Origin: an uncultured Oscillibacter sp.
Lineage (GTDB): Bacteria > Bacillota > Clostridia > Oscillospirales > Oscillospiraceae
Reading direction: 5' to 3'
DNA length: 25,780 bases
Assembly: GCA_946183175.1 (NCBI GenBank)
Contig: CAMHBH010000011.1
Coordinates: 1 to 25,780, forward strand
Notes under the pieces: generated by a model
The model's database searches: none
The model's input: the letters and a program-made list of their open reading frames with translations, nothing else
What the model was told of the DNA's origin: nothing
In this document: positions 7,299 to 14,264 of the stretch, in pieces
Position numbering within the stretch: the first letter of the stretch is position 1
How the letters are laid out: each line of letters begins with the position of its first letter
Made by a program: the position numbers and the translations under genes

Positions 7299-7931
7299 AT
7301 GGAAGTATTAACCGAAAATCAAATGCAACAAATCCTAAACACGCTGTATCATAAAGCGCTGGATGGTATTCCGATGGTCAGCAAATCTATTAACGAATTA
7401 GCCCGTGAATATCTTTCCAAGCACCCAGACCCCAAAGACGCCGCAAAAAGTCTGATTAACTATCAGGTTCTTAAATGCGGCACTTCCGGTTTTCTTACCG
7501 GTTTAGGCGGTTTAATTACTCTGCCTGTCGCGATTCCGGCGAATGTCAGCAGTGTACTGTACGTTCAAATGCGCATGATAGCGACAATCGCTCAAATAGG
7601 CGGCTTTAATACCCATTCTGACCAAGTTCAGTCGATGGTTTACGTTTGTTTAACTGGCACTGCCGCGGCGGATATTATCAAGCAGTCCGGTATCAAAGTG
7701 GGAGAACGGGCGGCTATGAACGCAATCAAGAGTATACCGGGAAAAACTCTCACCGAAATTAACAAAAAAGTCGGTATGCGGCTTTTTACAAAATTCGGGG
7801 AAAAAGGTATCGTCAATTTGGGAAAAGCTATCCCGCTTGTTGGCGGAGTGATTGGCGGCGGAATAGACGTTGCTTCCACAAGAGTTATCGGGGACAATGC
7901 CTATAAAATGTTCATTATGCGGAATTTCTGA
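7299..7931 (+). CDS. EcsC-family protein
   Basis: The 210-residue product resembles the EcsC family, named after a gene of the B. subtilis ecs operon; its biochemical role is unclear. Features seen are a Gly-rich hydrophobic segment (TGLGGLITLPVAIPANVSS, about 66-84) followed by a helix with aromatic and Met residues, a middle helical region, and a second Gly-rich hydrophobic segment near the C-terminus (PLVGGVIGGGIDVAST). These could touch or cross the membrane. The ATG at 7299 follows GGAGG at 7287-7291; an in-frame ATG at 7281 lies before that site and is less likely. The gene uses many AT-rich codons (AAA, ATT, TTA), unlike its neighbours, and splits the infB-rbfA junction, which suggests acquisition by transfer. 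The family call rests on pattern recognition. Confidence 0.75.
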   Translation: MEVLTENQMQQILNTLYHKALDGIPMVSKSINELAREYLSKHPDPKDAAKSLINYQVLKCGTSGFLTGLGGLITLPVAIPANVSSVLYVQMRMIATIAQIGGFNTHSDQVQSMVYVCLTGTAAADIIKQSGIKVGERAAMNAIKSIPGKTLTEINKKVGMRLFTKFGEKGIVNLGKAIPLVGGVIGGGIDVASTRVIGDNAYKMFIMRNF

Positions 7932-7949
7932 ACAGTCGAGGTTATGCGT

Positions 7950-8150
7950 ATGAATGCCGAGATTGCAGAGGAAAGCCAATTGTCCGCCACGGAACAGGCG
8001 CGACGTGCCTTTGAGAATGTGGACGCTATTCTAGACGGCGACACGGGCTGGGCCTCCGAGGAAGAAATGATAGCGGACTTGGCGGAGTTCAGGCGACAGC
8101 GGGAAGCGGAAAGGAGCAGTCATGGCGGGGAACAGAATCGGACGCATTAA
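7950..8150 (+). CDS. Small acidic protein, antitoxin-like, overlapping rbfA
   Basis: A 66-residue acidic, helical ORF lies between the EcsC-family gene and rbfA. The ATG at 7950 is 8 nt after GAGGT; an ATG at 7944 is too close to that site. The C-terminal half (GDTGWASEEEMIADLAEFRRQRE) resembles the short helical tails by which type II antitoxins wrap their toxins, but I cannot name a family and no toxin partner is adjacent. The last 29 nt overlap the start of rbfA, and the rbfA ribosome binding site lies inside it, so translation of the two may be coupled. It may be a remnant antitoxin that travelled with the EcsC gene. Confidence 0.5.
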   Translation: MNAEIAEESQLSATEQARRAFENVDAILDGDTGWASEEEMIADLAEFRRQREAERSSHGGEQNRTH

Positions 8151-8511
8151 CGAGGAAATACAGCGCGAACTCTCCGTGCTCATCCGGCAGTTGAAGGACC
8201 CGCGCGTGAATACGGTGGGGATGGTGTCGGTGACGCGCGTCGACACCTCCGCCGATTTGCGCTACGCGAAAGTCTACGTCAGCGTACTGGACAAGTCGCG
8301 CGAGAAGGACGCGCTCAAAGGCTTGAAATCGGCGTCGGGATTCCTGCGGCGCGAAATCGGCGGCGCGTTGCGCTTGCGCTATACGCCGGAATTACAGTTT
8401 TTCGGCGACGATTCCATGTTGCACGGGGCGCAAGTGCTGGAAATCCTCCGGCGCGTGGAGCAGTCGGACGCGGAACGCGAAAACGATACGGGAGAGGACG
8501 AAACATGCTGA
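8122..8511 (+). CDS. rbfA: Ribosome-binding factor A
   Basis: RbfA binds the immature 30S subunit near 16S rRNA helix 1 and aids late maturation. The 129-residue product starts with the family phrase RIGRINEEIQRELSVLI and contains LKDPRV and SVTRVDTSADLRYAKVYVSVL, followed by FLRREIG and LRYTPELQF. These are the standard RbfA KH-type fold signatures. The ATG at 8122 has AAGGAG upstream. It overlaps the upstream small ORF by 29 nt and the downstream nrnA by 7 nt, so it is probably translated in a coupled way. The C-terminal ~12 residues are acidic and variable. Confidence 0.95.
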   Translation: MAGNRIGRINEEIQRELSVLIRQLKDPRVNTVGMVSVTRVDTSADLRYAKVYVSVLDKSREKDALKGLKSASGFLRREIGGALRLRYTPELQFFGDDSMLHGAQVLEILRRVEQSDAERENDTGEDETC

Positions 8512-9452
8512 CAGTACGCAAGGCCGCCGCCCTGTTGAAAAGCTGGGACAACATTCTAATCCTGACGCATATCCGCCCCGACGGCGATACGGTCGGGTGC
8601 GCGGCGGCGCTGTGCGCCGGACTGCGCGCGCTGGGCAAGACGGCGTATTTGTGGCCCAACCCCGGCCTCACGGACGCCACAAGGCCCTATTTCGCGCCCT
8701 ACGCCGCGCCGGACGGGTTCGAATACGCGAAGCTGGTCTCCGTGGACATCGCGACGGAAAACCTGTTCCCCGACAACGCCGCGCCCTATAAAGGACACGT
8801 CGACCTTGCGATTGACCACCACCCGTCGTTTGAGGCGTTCGCGCGGGAGAACATTGTACGCCCGGGGGCGGCGGCCTGCGGCGAATTGCTTTACGATATT
8901 TTAGCCGCCCTCGGGCCGATTACGCCCGAAATCGCGTTGCCGCTGTACGTGGCGGTCTCGACGGACTGCGGCTGTTTCGCCTACGCGAATACCACCGCCC
9001 ATACGCACGCCGTCGCGGCGGCGCTTATCCGTACTGGTATCGACTACAGAACCGTCAACAAAGTCTTTTTCCGCACGAAAACCCGGGTGCGTATCCAGTT
9101 GGAGGCGGCGCTGCTGCGGGAGGCGGAGTTCTACGACGGCGGGCGCGTGGTCTTTATGACGGTGCCGCTGTCGCTGATGGAATCGCTGTCGGCGACGGAG
9201 GGCGACGCGGAGGAGCTGTCGTCGCTGGGCGGGCAGATAGAGGGCGTCGACTGCGCGATAACTGCGCGGGAATTGAAGCCCGGCGAGTGGAAAATCTCCC
9301 TGCGGACGGGCGCGCGCGTCAACGCGACGAAAGTATGCCAGCTTTACGGCGGCGGCGGACACGCGGCGGCGGCGGGGTGTACGATTGAGGCCCCGCTGGA
9401 CGAAGTACGGCGGCGCATGCTGTCGGGAATCGAGCAAGTCGCGGCGGGGTGA
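8505..9452 (+). CDS. nrnA: DHH-family nanoRNase/pAp phosphatase
   Basis: NrnA-type proteins degrade very short RNAs (and often pAp or cyclic-dinucleotide products) to mononucleotides. The 315-residue product has the DHH-domain metal motifs: HIRPDGDT (His22, Asp26, Asp28), an aspartate in VSVD, DHH at 104-106 and VSTDCGCF. The DHHA1 domain ends with the substrate motif GGGGHAAAAGC. The length is normal. The ATG at 8505 overlaps rbfA by 7 nt and follows GGAGAGG. Its place between rbfA and truB is the standard Firmicutes arrangement. Whether it prefers RNA dinucleotides, pAp or pGpG cannot be told from sequence. An EAL-domain gene about 2 kb away could produce pGpG, a possible substrate. Confidence 0.92.
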   Translation: MLTVRKAAALLKSWDNILILTHIRPDGDTVGCAAALCAGLRALGKTAYLWPNPGLTDATRPYFAPYAAPDGFEYAKLVSVDIATENLFPDNAAPYKGHVDLAIDHHPSFEAFARENIVRPGAAACGELLYDILAALGPITPEIALPLYVAVSTDCGCFAYANTTAHTHAVAAALIRTGIDYRTVNKVFFRTKTRVRIQLEAALLREAEFYDGGRVVFMTVPLSLMESLSATEGDAEELSSLGGQIEGVDCAITARELKPGEWKISLRTGARVNATKVCQLYGGGGHAAAAGCTIEAPLDEVRRRMLSGIEQVAAG

Positions 9453-9484
9453 AACACGGGGAACGCGTCGGAAAGGGGGAGAGT

Positions 9485-10363
9485 ATGCCGGACGGAATCG
9501 TAATTATCGACAAGCCCGCCGACTGGACAAGTATGGACGTGTGCGCGAAACTCCGCGGCATACTCCGCGAGCGGCGCGTCGGGCACGGCGGGACGCTTGA
9601 CCCTATGGCGACGGGCGTCTTGCCGGTGTTCGTCGGACAGGCTACGAAAGCGGTGGAGTTCGCGGAGAACAGCCGCAAAGAGTACGTCGCGGGCTTACGC
9701 CTCGGGGTGTCCACGGATACGCAGGACATCACCGGGCGCGTACTCGATACGCATCCTGTCAGCGCGGCGGCGGCGGACGTGGAGGCCGTATTCCGGGCCT
9801 TTACGGGCGAAATCGAACAAATACCGCCGATGTACTCGGCGCTCAAAGTACGGGGGCGGAAGCTGTACGAGCTGGCGCGGAAGGGCGAGAAAGTCGCGCG
9901 CGCGCCGCGTACTGTGACTATCTACGAGTTGGAGCTACTCGGGCAGGAAAGCCCCACGGAGTACAAATTCCGCTGTCTGTGCTCGAAGGGCACCTATATT
10001 CGGACGCTCTGCGACGATATCGGGGCGCGGCTGGGCTGTGGCGGGACGCTGTACGCGTTGCGCCGGACACGCGCCGGGGCCTTCACGGAGGCCGACGCCG
10101 TGACTATCGACGCCGTACAGGAGCGCGGCGCGGCGCTCTTGCGCCCCGTCGACACGCTTTTCCGGGAATATCCGGAAATCCGGGGGCTGCCCCCGGAGAA
10201 GGAACGCCGCGTGCGTTGCGGGAACGAAATCCGGCAGGAAGTCGCGGACGGCGTTTATCGCGTCTACGGGCAGAACGGGGACTTCCTGTGCCTGTCGGAG
10301 GCGCGCGACGGGACGCTCAAAGCCGTCAAAAATTTCTTTACGTCTAGAAAGCGGGAAGTGTAG
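9485..10363 (+). CDS. truB: tRNA pseudouridine(55) synthase
   Basis: TruB converts U55 of tRNA to pseudouridine in the T-loop. The 292-residue product opens with GIVIIDKPADWTSMDV, then has the catalytic motif GHGGTLDPMATGVLPV with Asp39 as the nucleophile, followed by KEYVAGLRLGVSTDTQDITG and the later KGTYIRTLCDDIG. All are characteristic. The ATG at 9485 follows a strong AAAGGGGGAG. An in-frame ATG at 9449 would add 12 residues but lacks a site. It is separated from nrnA by 32 nt and followed by ribF after only 2 nt, so it belongs to the same transcript. Confidence 0.96.
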   Translation: MPDGIVIIDKPADWTSMDVCAKLRGILRERRVGHGGTLDPMATGVLPVFVGQATKAVEFAENSRKEYVAGLRLGVSTDTQDITGRVLDTHPVSAAAADVEAVFRAFTGEIEQIPPMYSALKVRGRKLYELARKGEKVARAPRTVTIYELELLGQESPTEYKFRCLCSKGTYIRTLCDDIGARLGCGGTLYALRRTRAGAFTEADAVTIDAVQERGAALLRPVDTLFREYPEIRGLPPEKERRVRCGNEIRQEVADGVYRVYGQNGDFLCLSEARDGTLKAVKNFFTSRKREV

Positions 10364-10365
10364 CC

Positions 10366-11274
10366 ATGTCCCAACAGGAAAAAGTGATTGCGCTGGGCTT
10401 TTTCGACGGCGTACACCTCGGGCACGGGGCGCTCTTGCGTCGCACCGTAGAGGAGGCGAAGCGGCGCGGCGTACTCTCCGCGCTGTTCACGTTCGACCGC
10501 CCGCCGAAAGAAGTCGTCACGGGGGTGCCGTGCCCGCTTATCAATTCACAAGAAGACCGCGCCGGACTTGTACGCCGTCTCTACGGCGTCGAACAGGTCA
10601 TTATCGCGCCGTTCAACGCCGAAATGATGGCCACCCCGTGGGACACGTTCGTCACGGACATTCTCCGGCAACATCTTCACGCCGTCCACCTCGTCGCTGG
10701 ACACGACCACCATTTCGGGCACCGCAACGCCGGGAATCCCGAACTGCTCCGGGAGAAGTGCGTCGAACTCGGGATGGGCTGTGACATTATCCCGAAAGTC
10801 GCGCTGGACGGCGTGACGGTCAGCTCTACGCACATTCGGCGGCTACTCGCGGCGGGGGATGTCGAGACGGCGGAACGCTTCCTCGGACACCCGCACATTC
10901 TGACGCAGGAAGTACGGCACGGGCGGCGAATCGGGCGCACGATGGGCGTACCGACTATCAATATGGCCTTCCCCCGGCACGTCATGTCCCCGGCGCACGG
11001 CGTCTACGCGACGGCGGCGGTACTCCCCGGCGGGCGGCGCTACGTCGCCGTGACGAACGTCGGCACGCGGCCCACGCTCGACAACGGCGCGGACGTTACG
11101 GTAGAGAGCTGGCTTCCGGATTTCGACGGCGACCTGTACGGGCGGCCCGTGCGGATAGAGTTCCGGCACCGGATACGCGGAGAGATACGCTTCCCGTCGC
11201 TCGACGCCCTCCGGGCGCAAATCGCCGCCGACGCCGACGCCGCCCGCAATTGGTTTGCCGTACACCCCCTCTGA
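10366..11274 (+). CDS. ribF: Bifunctional riboflavin kinase/FAD synthetase
   Basis: RibF phosphorylates riboflavin to FMN and adenylylates FMN to FAD. The 302-residue product has an N-terminal nucleotidyltransferase domain with GFFDGVHLGHGALL (residues 11-24) and VSSTHIRRLLAAGD (ISSTxIR motif), and a C-terminal riboflavin kinase domain beginning near 175 with GRTMGVPTINM (the GRxxGFPTAN-type motif), GVYATAAVL, VTNVGTRPT and VESWLPDFDGDLYG (family nucleophile region, Glu of VExxL). The ATG at 10366 is 2 nt after the truB stop with GGGAAG upstream. It is the last gene of the operon: a hairpin with TTTTT follows at 11292-11320. No FMN riboswitch was seen. Confidence 0.96.
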   Translation: MSQQEKVIALGFFDGVHLGHGALLRRTVEEAKRRGVLSALFTFDRPPKEVVTGVPCPLINSQEDRAGLVRRLYGVEQVIIAPFNAEMMATPWDTFVTDILRQHLHAVHLVAGHDHHFGHRNAGNPELLREKCVELGMGCDIIPKVALDGVTVSSTHIRRLLAAGDVETAERFLGHPHILTQEVRHGRRIGRTMGVPTINMAFPRHVMSPAHGVYATAAVLPGGRRYVAVTNVGTRPTLDNGADVTVESWLPDFDGDLYGRPVRIEFRHRIRGEIRFPSLDALRAQIAADADAARNWFAVHPL

Positions 11275-11291
11275 CAAGGGCCCCTGACATT

Positions 11292-11320
11292 CCCTCCGCG
11301 CGACGGCGGAGGGCGTTTTT
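11292..11320 (+). terminator. Intrinsic terminator after ribF
   Basis: An 8-bp stem CCCTCCGC/GCGGAGGG (11292-11299 with 11306-11313) has a 6-nt loop and is followed by CGTTTTT. It lies 18 nt after the ribF stop codon and ends the operon. Confidence 0.85.
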
Positions 11321-11411
11321 CGTACACGCTCGCCAAGGGACATGTTTTTGCCCCTCTGTCGCTTCGCGACTTTGCCAATGATTACGATGTCGCGAAATGT
11401 CAAAAGAACTC

Positions 11412-11440
11412 TTGCATTCTTCCAGGGAATGGGGTAAAAT
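11412..11440 (+). promoter_or_regulatory. Sigma-A promoter of the EAL/Hpt signalling pair
   Basis: TTGCAT at 11412-11417 and TAAAAT at 11435-11440 with 17 bp between them. The AGGAGAGG ribosome binding site and the ATG at 11497 follow, giving a leader of about 50 nt. Nothing else was recognised between the ribF terminator and this promoter apart from a short 5-bp hairpin at 11358-11370. Confidence 0.7.
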
Positions 11441-11496
11441 AGCGGCACCGATACTACAGGGTACTCGACGAATTACGTTTTTAGGAGAGGAACAGC

Positions 11497-13179
11497 ATGA
11501 AACGCAAAATGGAAGGCTACACAGAACGGCGCACTGTGCTGGTCGTGGAAGATAACGATATGAACCGGGAGATTCTCTGCGACCTCCTGGAGGACGATTT
11601 CAACGTCCTACAGGCCGAAAACGGCGTCGTGGGCCTGCTGACGCTCGAGGAGCACGGAAGCGACATCGCCATGGTTCTGCTGGACGTGTATATGCCTCTC
11701 TGCGACGGCTTCACATTCCTGGAACGCAAGCGCGAGAGCGGGCGCTTCGATTCCGTGCCCGTCATCGTCATGACCGCCAGCGATTCCGTCGACGACGAAA
11801 TCCGCTGTCTGAAACTCGGCGCGACCGACTTCATCACGAAACCCTATAACATAGAGGTCATGAAAAACCGCATGATGAGCCTGATTCGCCTCCAGGAATC
11901 CTCCGCCATGCTGAACCGTCTCGAACTCGACGAGCTGACCCGCCTCTACAGCAAGGAGTTCTTCTTCCACAACGCCTCCATCGTCCTCCAGAGCAACCCC
12001 GACGGGCGCTACGATATCGTCTGCTGCGACGTGGAGAACTTCCGCACCATGAACGAGCGCTACGGGCGCCTCCAGTGCGACCGCTTCCTCCACGACCTCG
12101 CCGGGTGGCTCCCGCAGGTTCTGCCCGGCATGATTCTCGGCGGACGCCTCGGCGCGGACGTGTTCGCCTTCCTCACCGAACACCAGGAGCAGGACTGGAC
12201 CGAAATCCTCAAAAACGCCCACTTCCAGCCCGGCCCCGAACAGCAGGCCATGAAATTCAGTATCAAATACGGCGTCGCGCAGGACATCGACCGCGAAATA
12301 TCGATTTCCAACAGTTGCGACCGCGCCACGCTCGCCCTCCGGCAAATCAAGGGCCGCTTCAATACCCCCGTCGCCGTCTACGACGAGGAAATGAGGCGCA
12401 TGCAGTTGCGCGAACACCAGCTCGTGGAGTTCGCCGAGCCCGCCATCGAAAACCGCGAGTTCCAGATTTACTACCAGCCCAAGCACAACCTCGAAAGCGA
12501 CGCCACCGGCGGCGCCGAGGCCCTTGTACGCTGGATTCACCCCCAACTGGGCTTCATCAGCCCCGGAATGTTCATCCCGCTTTTCGAGAAGAACGGCTTC
12601 ATTACGAAACTGGACTTCTACATCTGGGAGGAAGTCTGCCGCGAACTGCGCAAGCTCCTGGACGAGGGAATCCCGGCGGTACCGATTTCCGTCAACGTCT
12701 CCCGCATGGACTTCGAGTCCGTCGACCTCGCCGAGAAAATCGCCACCCTCGCCGACAAGTACAACCTCGACCATTCCCTCCTGCATATCGAATTGACCGA
12801 GTCCATCGCCGGCGACAACCCCGAACTCATCGCCAAGACCCTCGAACGCCTCCACGAGAACGGCTTCATCATCGAACTCGACGACTTCGGCTCCGGCTAC
12901 TCCTCCCTGACCTCCCTCAATACCCTGACCCTGGACGTGCTCAAGCTCGACATGAGCATTATCCGGCACGCCTCCGCGACCAGCGACTACAGCATACTCC
13001 GCTACGCCGTGCTCCTGGCCGAGGGTATGCGCCTCAAGACCGTCGCGGAGGGCGTCGAGACCGCCGACCAGGTCGCCGCGCTGAAAGTCCTCGGCTGTGA
13101 CTACATCCAGGGCTACTACTATTCCAAGCCCCTCCCCGGCCCGGAATTTGAGAAGTACATCGCCGCGCGTTGCGCCTGA
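11497..13179 (+). CDS. Response regulator with degenerate GGDEF and EAL domain (c-di-GMP phosphodiesterase)
   Basis: The 560-residue product has three domains. The receiver domain (about 12-130) carries VEDND, the phosphoacceptor Asp63 in LLDVYMP, a TAS motif and KPY. A GGDEF-type domain follows (about 150-300) in which the active motif is GADVF (219-223) rather than GGDEF, so it probably does not make c-di-GMP; it may bind GTP as a regulator. The EAL domain (about 310-560) keeps the catalytic pattern: EAL at 341-343 in AEALVRW, ISVNVSR, ELTES, DDFGSGYSS, LKLD and EGVET, so hydrolysis of c-di-GMP to pGpG is likely. The ATG at 11497 follows AGGAGAGG. An Hpt protein gene follows after 23 nt, suggesting phosphorelay control. 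No histidine kinase is nearby. Confidence 0.93.
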   Translation: MKRKMEGYTERRTVLVVEDNDMNREILCDLLEDDFNVLQAENGVVGLLTLEEHGSDIAMVLLDVYMPLCDGFTFLERKRESGRFDSVPVIVMTASDSVDDEIRCLKLGATDFITKPYNIEVMKNRMMSLIRLQESSAMLNRLELDELTRLYSKEFFFHNASIVLQSNPDGRYDIVCCDVENFRTMNERYGRLQCDRFLHDLAGWLPQVLPGMILGGRLGADVFAFLTEHQEQDWTEILKNAHFQPGPEQQAMKFSIKYGVAQDIDREISISNSCDRATLALRQIKGRFNTPVAVYDEEMRRMQLREHQLVEFAEPAIENREFQIYYQPKHNLESDATGGAEALVRWIHPQLGFISPGMFIPLFEKNGFITKLDFYIWEEVCRELRKLLDEGIPAVPISVNVSRMDFESVDLAEKIATLADKYNLDHSLLHIELTESIAGDNPELIAKTLERLHENGFIIELDDFGSGYSSLTSLNTLTLDVLKLDMSIIRHASATSDYSILRYAVLLAEGMRLKTVAEGVETADQVAALKVLGCDYIQGYYYSKPLPGPEFEKYIAARCA

Positions 13180-13202
13180 CAAACTTGTAAAGGAGACCGA
13201 CT

Positions 13203-13574
13203 ATGACCATTCCTGAACTGTACGAGAGAATCGGGGGCAGTTACGAGAGCGCCAAGAAGATTCTGCCCATGGACAAAATGATAGCGAAATTCGTGCAAAG
13301 GTTCCTCACGGACAAGTCCGCCGAGAAGCTGTTCGCGGCCCACGAGAGCGGCGACGAGACCGGGATGTTCGAGGGTTCCCACGCGCTGAAAGGCGTCTGC
13401 GCCAACCTGGGCATGAACGAACTCTCCCGGCTTGCCAGCGAGATTTCGGAGGAGTACCGCCCCGGCAACGCGAAAACCATGTCGCCCGAGCAGGTCGAAC
13501 AGCGCTTCGCCGACCTGAAAGCCCTCTACGATAAGACTATCGCCGGGATTCAGGAGTTCGCCGCCCAGCAGTGA
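13203..13574 (+). CDS. Stand-alone Hpt (histidine phosphotransfer) domain protein
   Basis: The 123-residue product matches a single Hpt domain: a helical bundle with the motif SHALKGVCANLGM, in which His60 is the likely phosphorylated residue (the HxLKG pattern). Such proteins carry phosphate between a hybrid kinase and a response regulator. The ATG at 13203 follows AAGGAG with normal spacing. It lies 23 nt after the REC/EAL gene and shares its promoter and the terminator at 13628, so the two are likely to act together. The kinase that would feed it is not in the window. Helix-forming sequence and lack of transmembrane segments point to the cytoplasm. Confidence 0.88.
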   Translation: MTIPELYERIGGSYESAKKILPMDKMIAKFVQRFLTDKSAEKLFAAHESGDETGMFEGSHALKGVCANLGMNELSRLASEISEEYRPGNAKTMSPEQVEQRFADLKALYDKTIAGIQEFAAQQ

Positions 13575-13627
13575 CGCGCCGTTTCTATAGCTTTGTCTTT
13601 CGGCTAGGCTGTAGGCGTGTTGTTCAG

Positions 13628-13652
13628 CCTCCCCGCAAGGGGAGGCTTTTTG
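13628..13652 (+). terminator. Intrinsic terminator after the Hpt gene
   Basis: GCCTCCCC (13628-13635), a GCAA loop and GGGGAGGC (13640-13647) are followed by TTTTT. This is a textbook stem with a stable tetraloop and T-run. Confidence 0.92.
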
Positions 13653-13663
13653 CGTGATTGCCC

Positions 13664-13692
13664 TTGACATTTTCCACAGTGGCGCATATAAT
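13664..13692 (+). promoter_or_regulatory. Consensus sigma-A promoter of hicAB
   Basis: TTGACA (about 13664-13669) and TATAAT (13687-13692) with a 17-bp spacer: both hexamers match the consensus exactly. This is the strongest promoter in the window. Transcription should start near 13699, inside the inverted repeat at 13695-13719. Confidence 0.88.
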
Positions 13693-13694
13693 GG

Positions 13695-13719
13695 TACGCA
13701 ACTGAAAATCAGTTGCGTA
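13695..13719. promoter_or_regulatory. 11-bp inverted repeat at the hicAB start site (probable operator)
   Basis: TACGCAACTGA, a 3-nt AAA spacer and TCAGTTGCGTA form a perfect 25-nt inverted repeat starting 3 bp after the -10 box. HicB antitoxins commonly carry a DNA-binding domain and repress their own promoter, so this is a likely binding site. It could equally form a 5' stem-loop in the mRNA. Confidence 0.7.
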
Positions 13720-13800
13720 TCTGCTTATACGAAACAGAACGGATGCATAGGAAAGGAGCGCGATGTTATGTCCTGTTATTTTTCGTAGGAGGTTTGCACC

Positions 13801-14106
13801 ATGAAAACAAACATTCAGGCGGGCCGGGGACTGAAACTCAACTCCAACCAGCGGAAATCGTTACAGCGGCTATTTACAGTCCCGGCGGATTTCAAGTTCA
13901 GCGAACTGCGTACCCTGTTGAACGGGTTCGGCTATGTCGAATCCAACGGGAGCGCAAGTTCGGGGTCTCGTGTGTACTTTCTCCATCCGGATACCAAGGA
14001 CATCTTGATGTTACACAAGCCGCACCCAGGAGACGAAATGCAGAAAGCGGCAGTAAAAGCCGTCTGCCGCTTCCTGCTGGCACATGGAGACGTGGAAGAA
14101 GTCTAA
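13801..14106 (+). CDS. hicA: HicA-family toxin (mRNA interferase)
   Basis: The 101-residue basic product matches one HicA subfamily: a helix with FSELRTLLNGFGY, a strand with SGSRVYFLHP, then ILMLHKPHPGDEMQKAAVKAVCRFLLAHG. HicA toxins have a double-stranded RNA-binding-like fold and cut mRNA. The family's usual G-S-H motif carrying the catalytic His is here S-G-S-R, and His residues appear instead in the LHKPHP segment; this variant is shared, to my knowledge, by a branch of the family, so activity cannot be excluded. The ATG at 13801 follows GGAGG at good spacing. A consensus promoter and inverted repeat lie upstream. hicB follows after 158 nt, an unusually wide gap for a toxin-antitoxin pair. 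Confidence 0.82.
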   Translation: MKTNIQAGRGLKLNSNQRKSLQRLFTVPADFKFSELRTLLNGFGYVESNGSASSGSRVYFLHPDTKDILMLHKPHPGDEMQKAAVKAVCRFLLAHGDVEEV

Positions 14107-14189
14107 CGCATAGAACAGGCGGGAAACCTCTCCCGCCCCCGAATCAATATCCGTAAAAAGCACAGACTGTTACAAAACAAGGACATTTT

Positions 14190-14237
14190 ATGAAATTCCC
14201 GAAATACATTGTATGCAAACGGGCAAAACGGAGATAA
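14190..14237 (+). CDS. Possible 15-residue basic peptide between hicA and hicB
   Basis: An ATG at 14190 preceded by AAGGA (14178-14182) opens a 15-codon frame ending in TAA: MKFPKYIVCKRAKRR. It is Lys/Arg-rich with one Cys. It could be a leader peptide controlling hicB translation, a relic, or chance. It has no recognised homologue. Confidence 0.25.
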   Translation: MKFPKYIVCKRAKRR

Positions 14238-14264
14238 ATACAGGGAAAAGGAGATGTAAAGAGT

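Noticed and set aside
11608..13182. 524-codon minus-strand frame opposite the REC/EAL gene
   Set aside because: Composition (Val/Glu/Gly/Ala-rich) mirrors the sense codons; the sense strand carries clear catalytic motifs, promoter and terminator.
13575..13627. c-di-GMP (GEMM) riboswitch near the EAL/Hpt genes
   Set aside because: The stretch has a loose resemblance (GGCTAGGCTGTAGGC) but lies after the genes and lacks the conserved core; the true leader (11441-11496) shows none either.
13671..13680. TTTTCCACA-like sequence as a DnaA box
   Set aside because: Single imperfect match inside the hicAB promoter spacer, with no cluster of boxes or AT-rich unwinding region.
13713..14156. 147-codon frame over the hicA region
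   Set aside because: Starts in the hicA leader in another frame, has no ribosome binding site or known domain, and the hicA frame matches a family.
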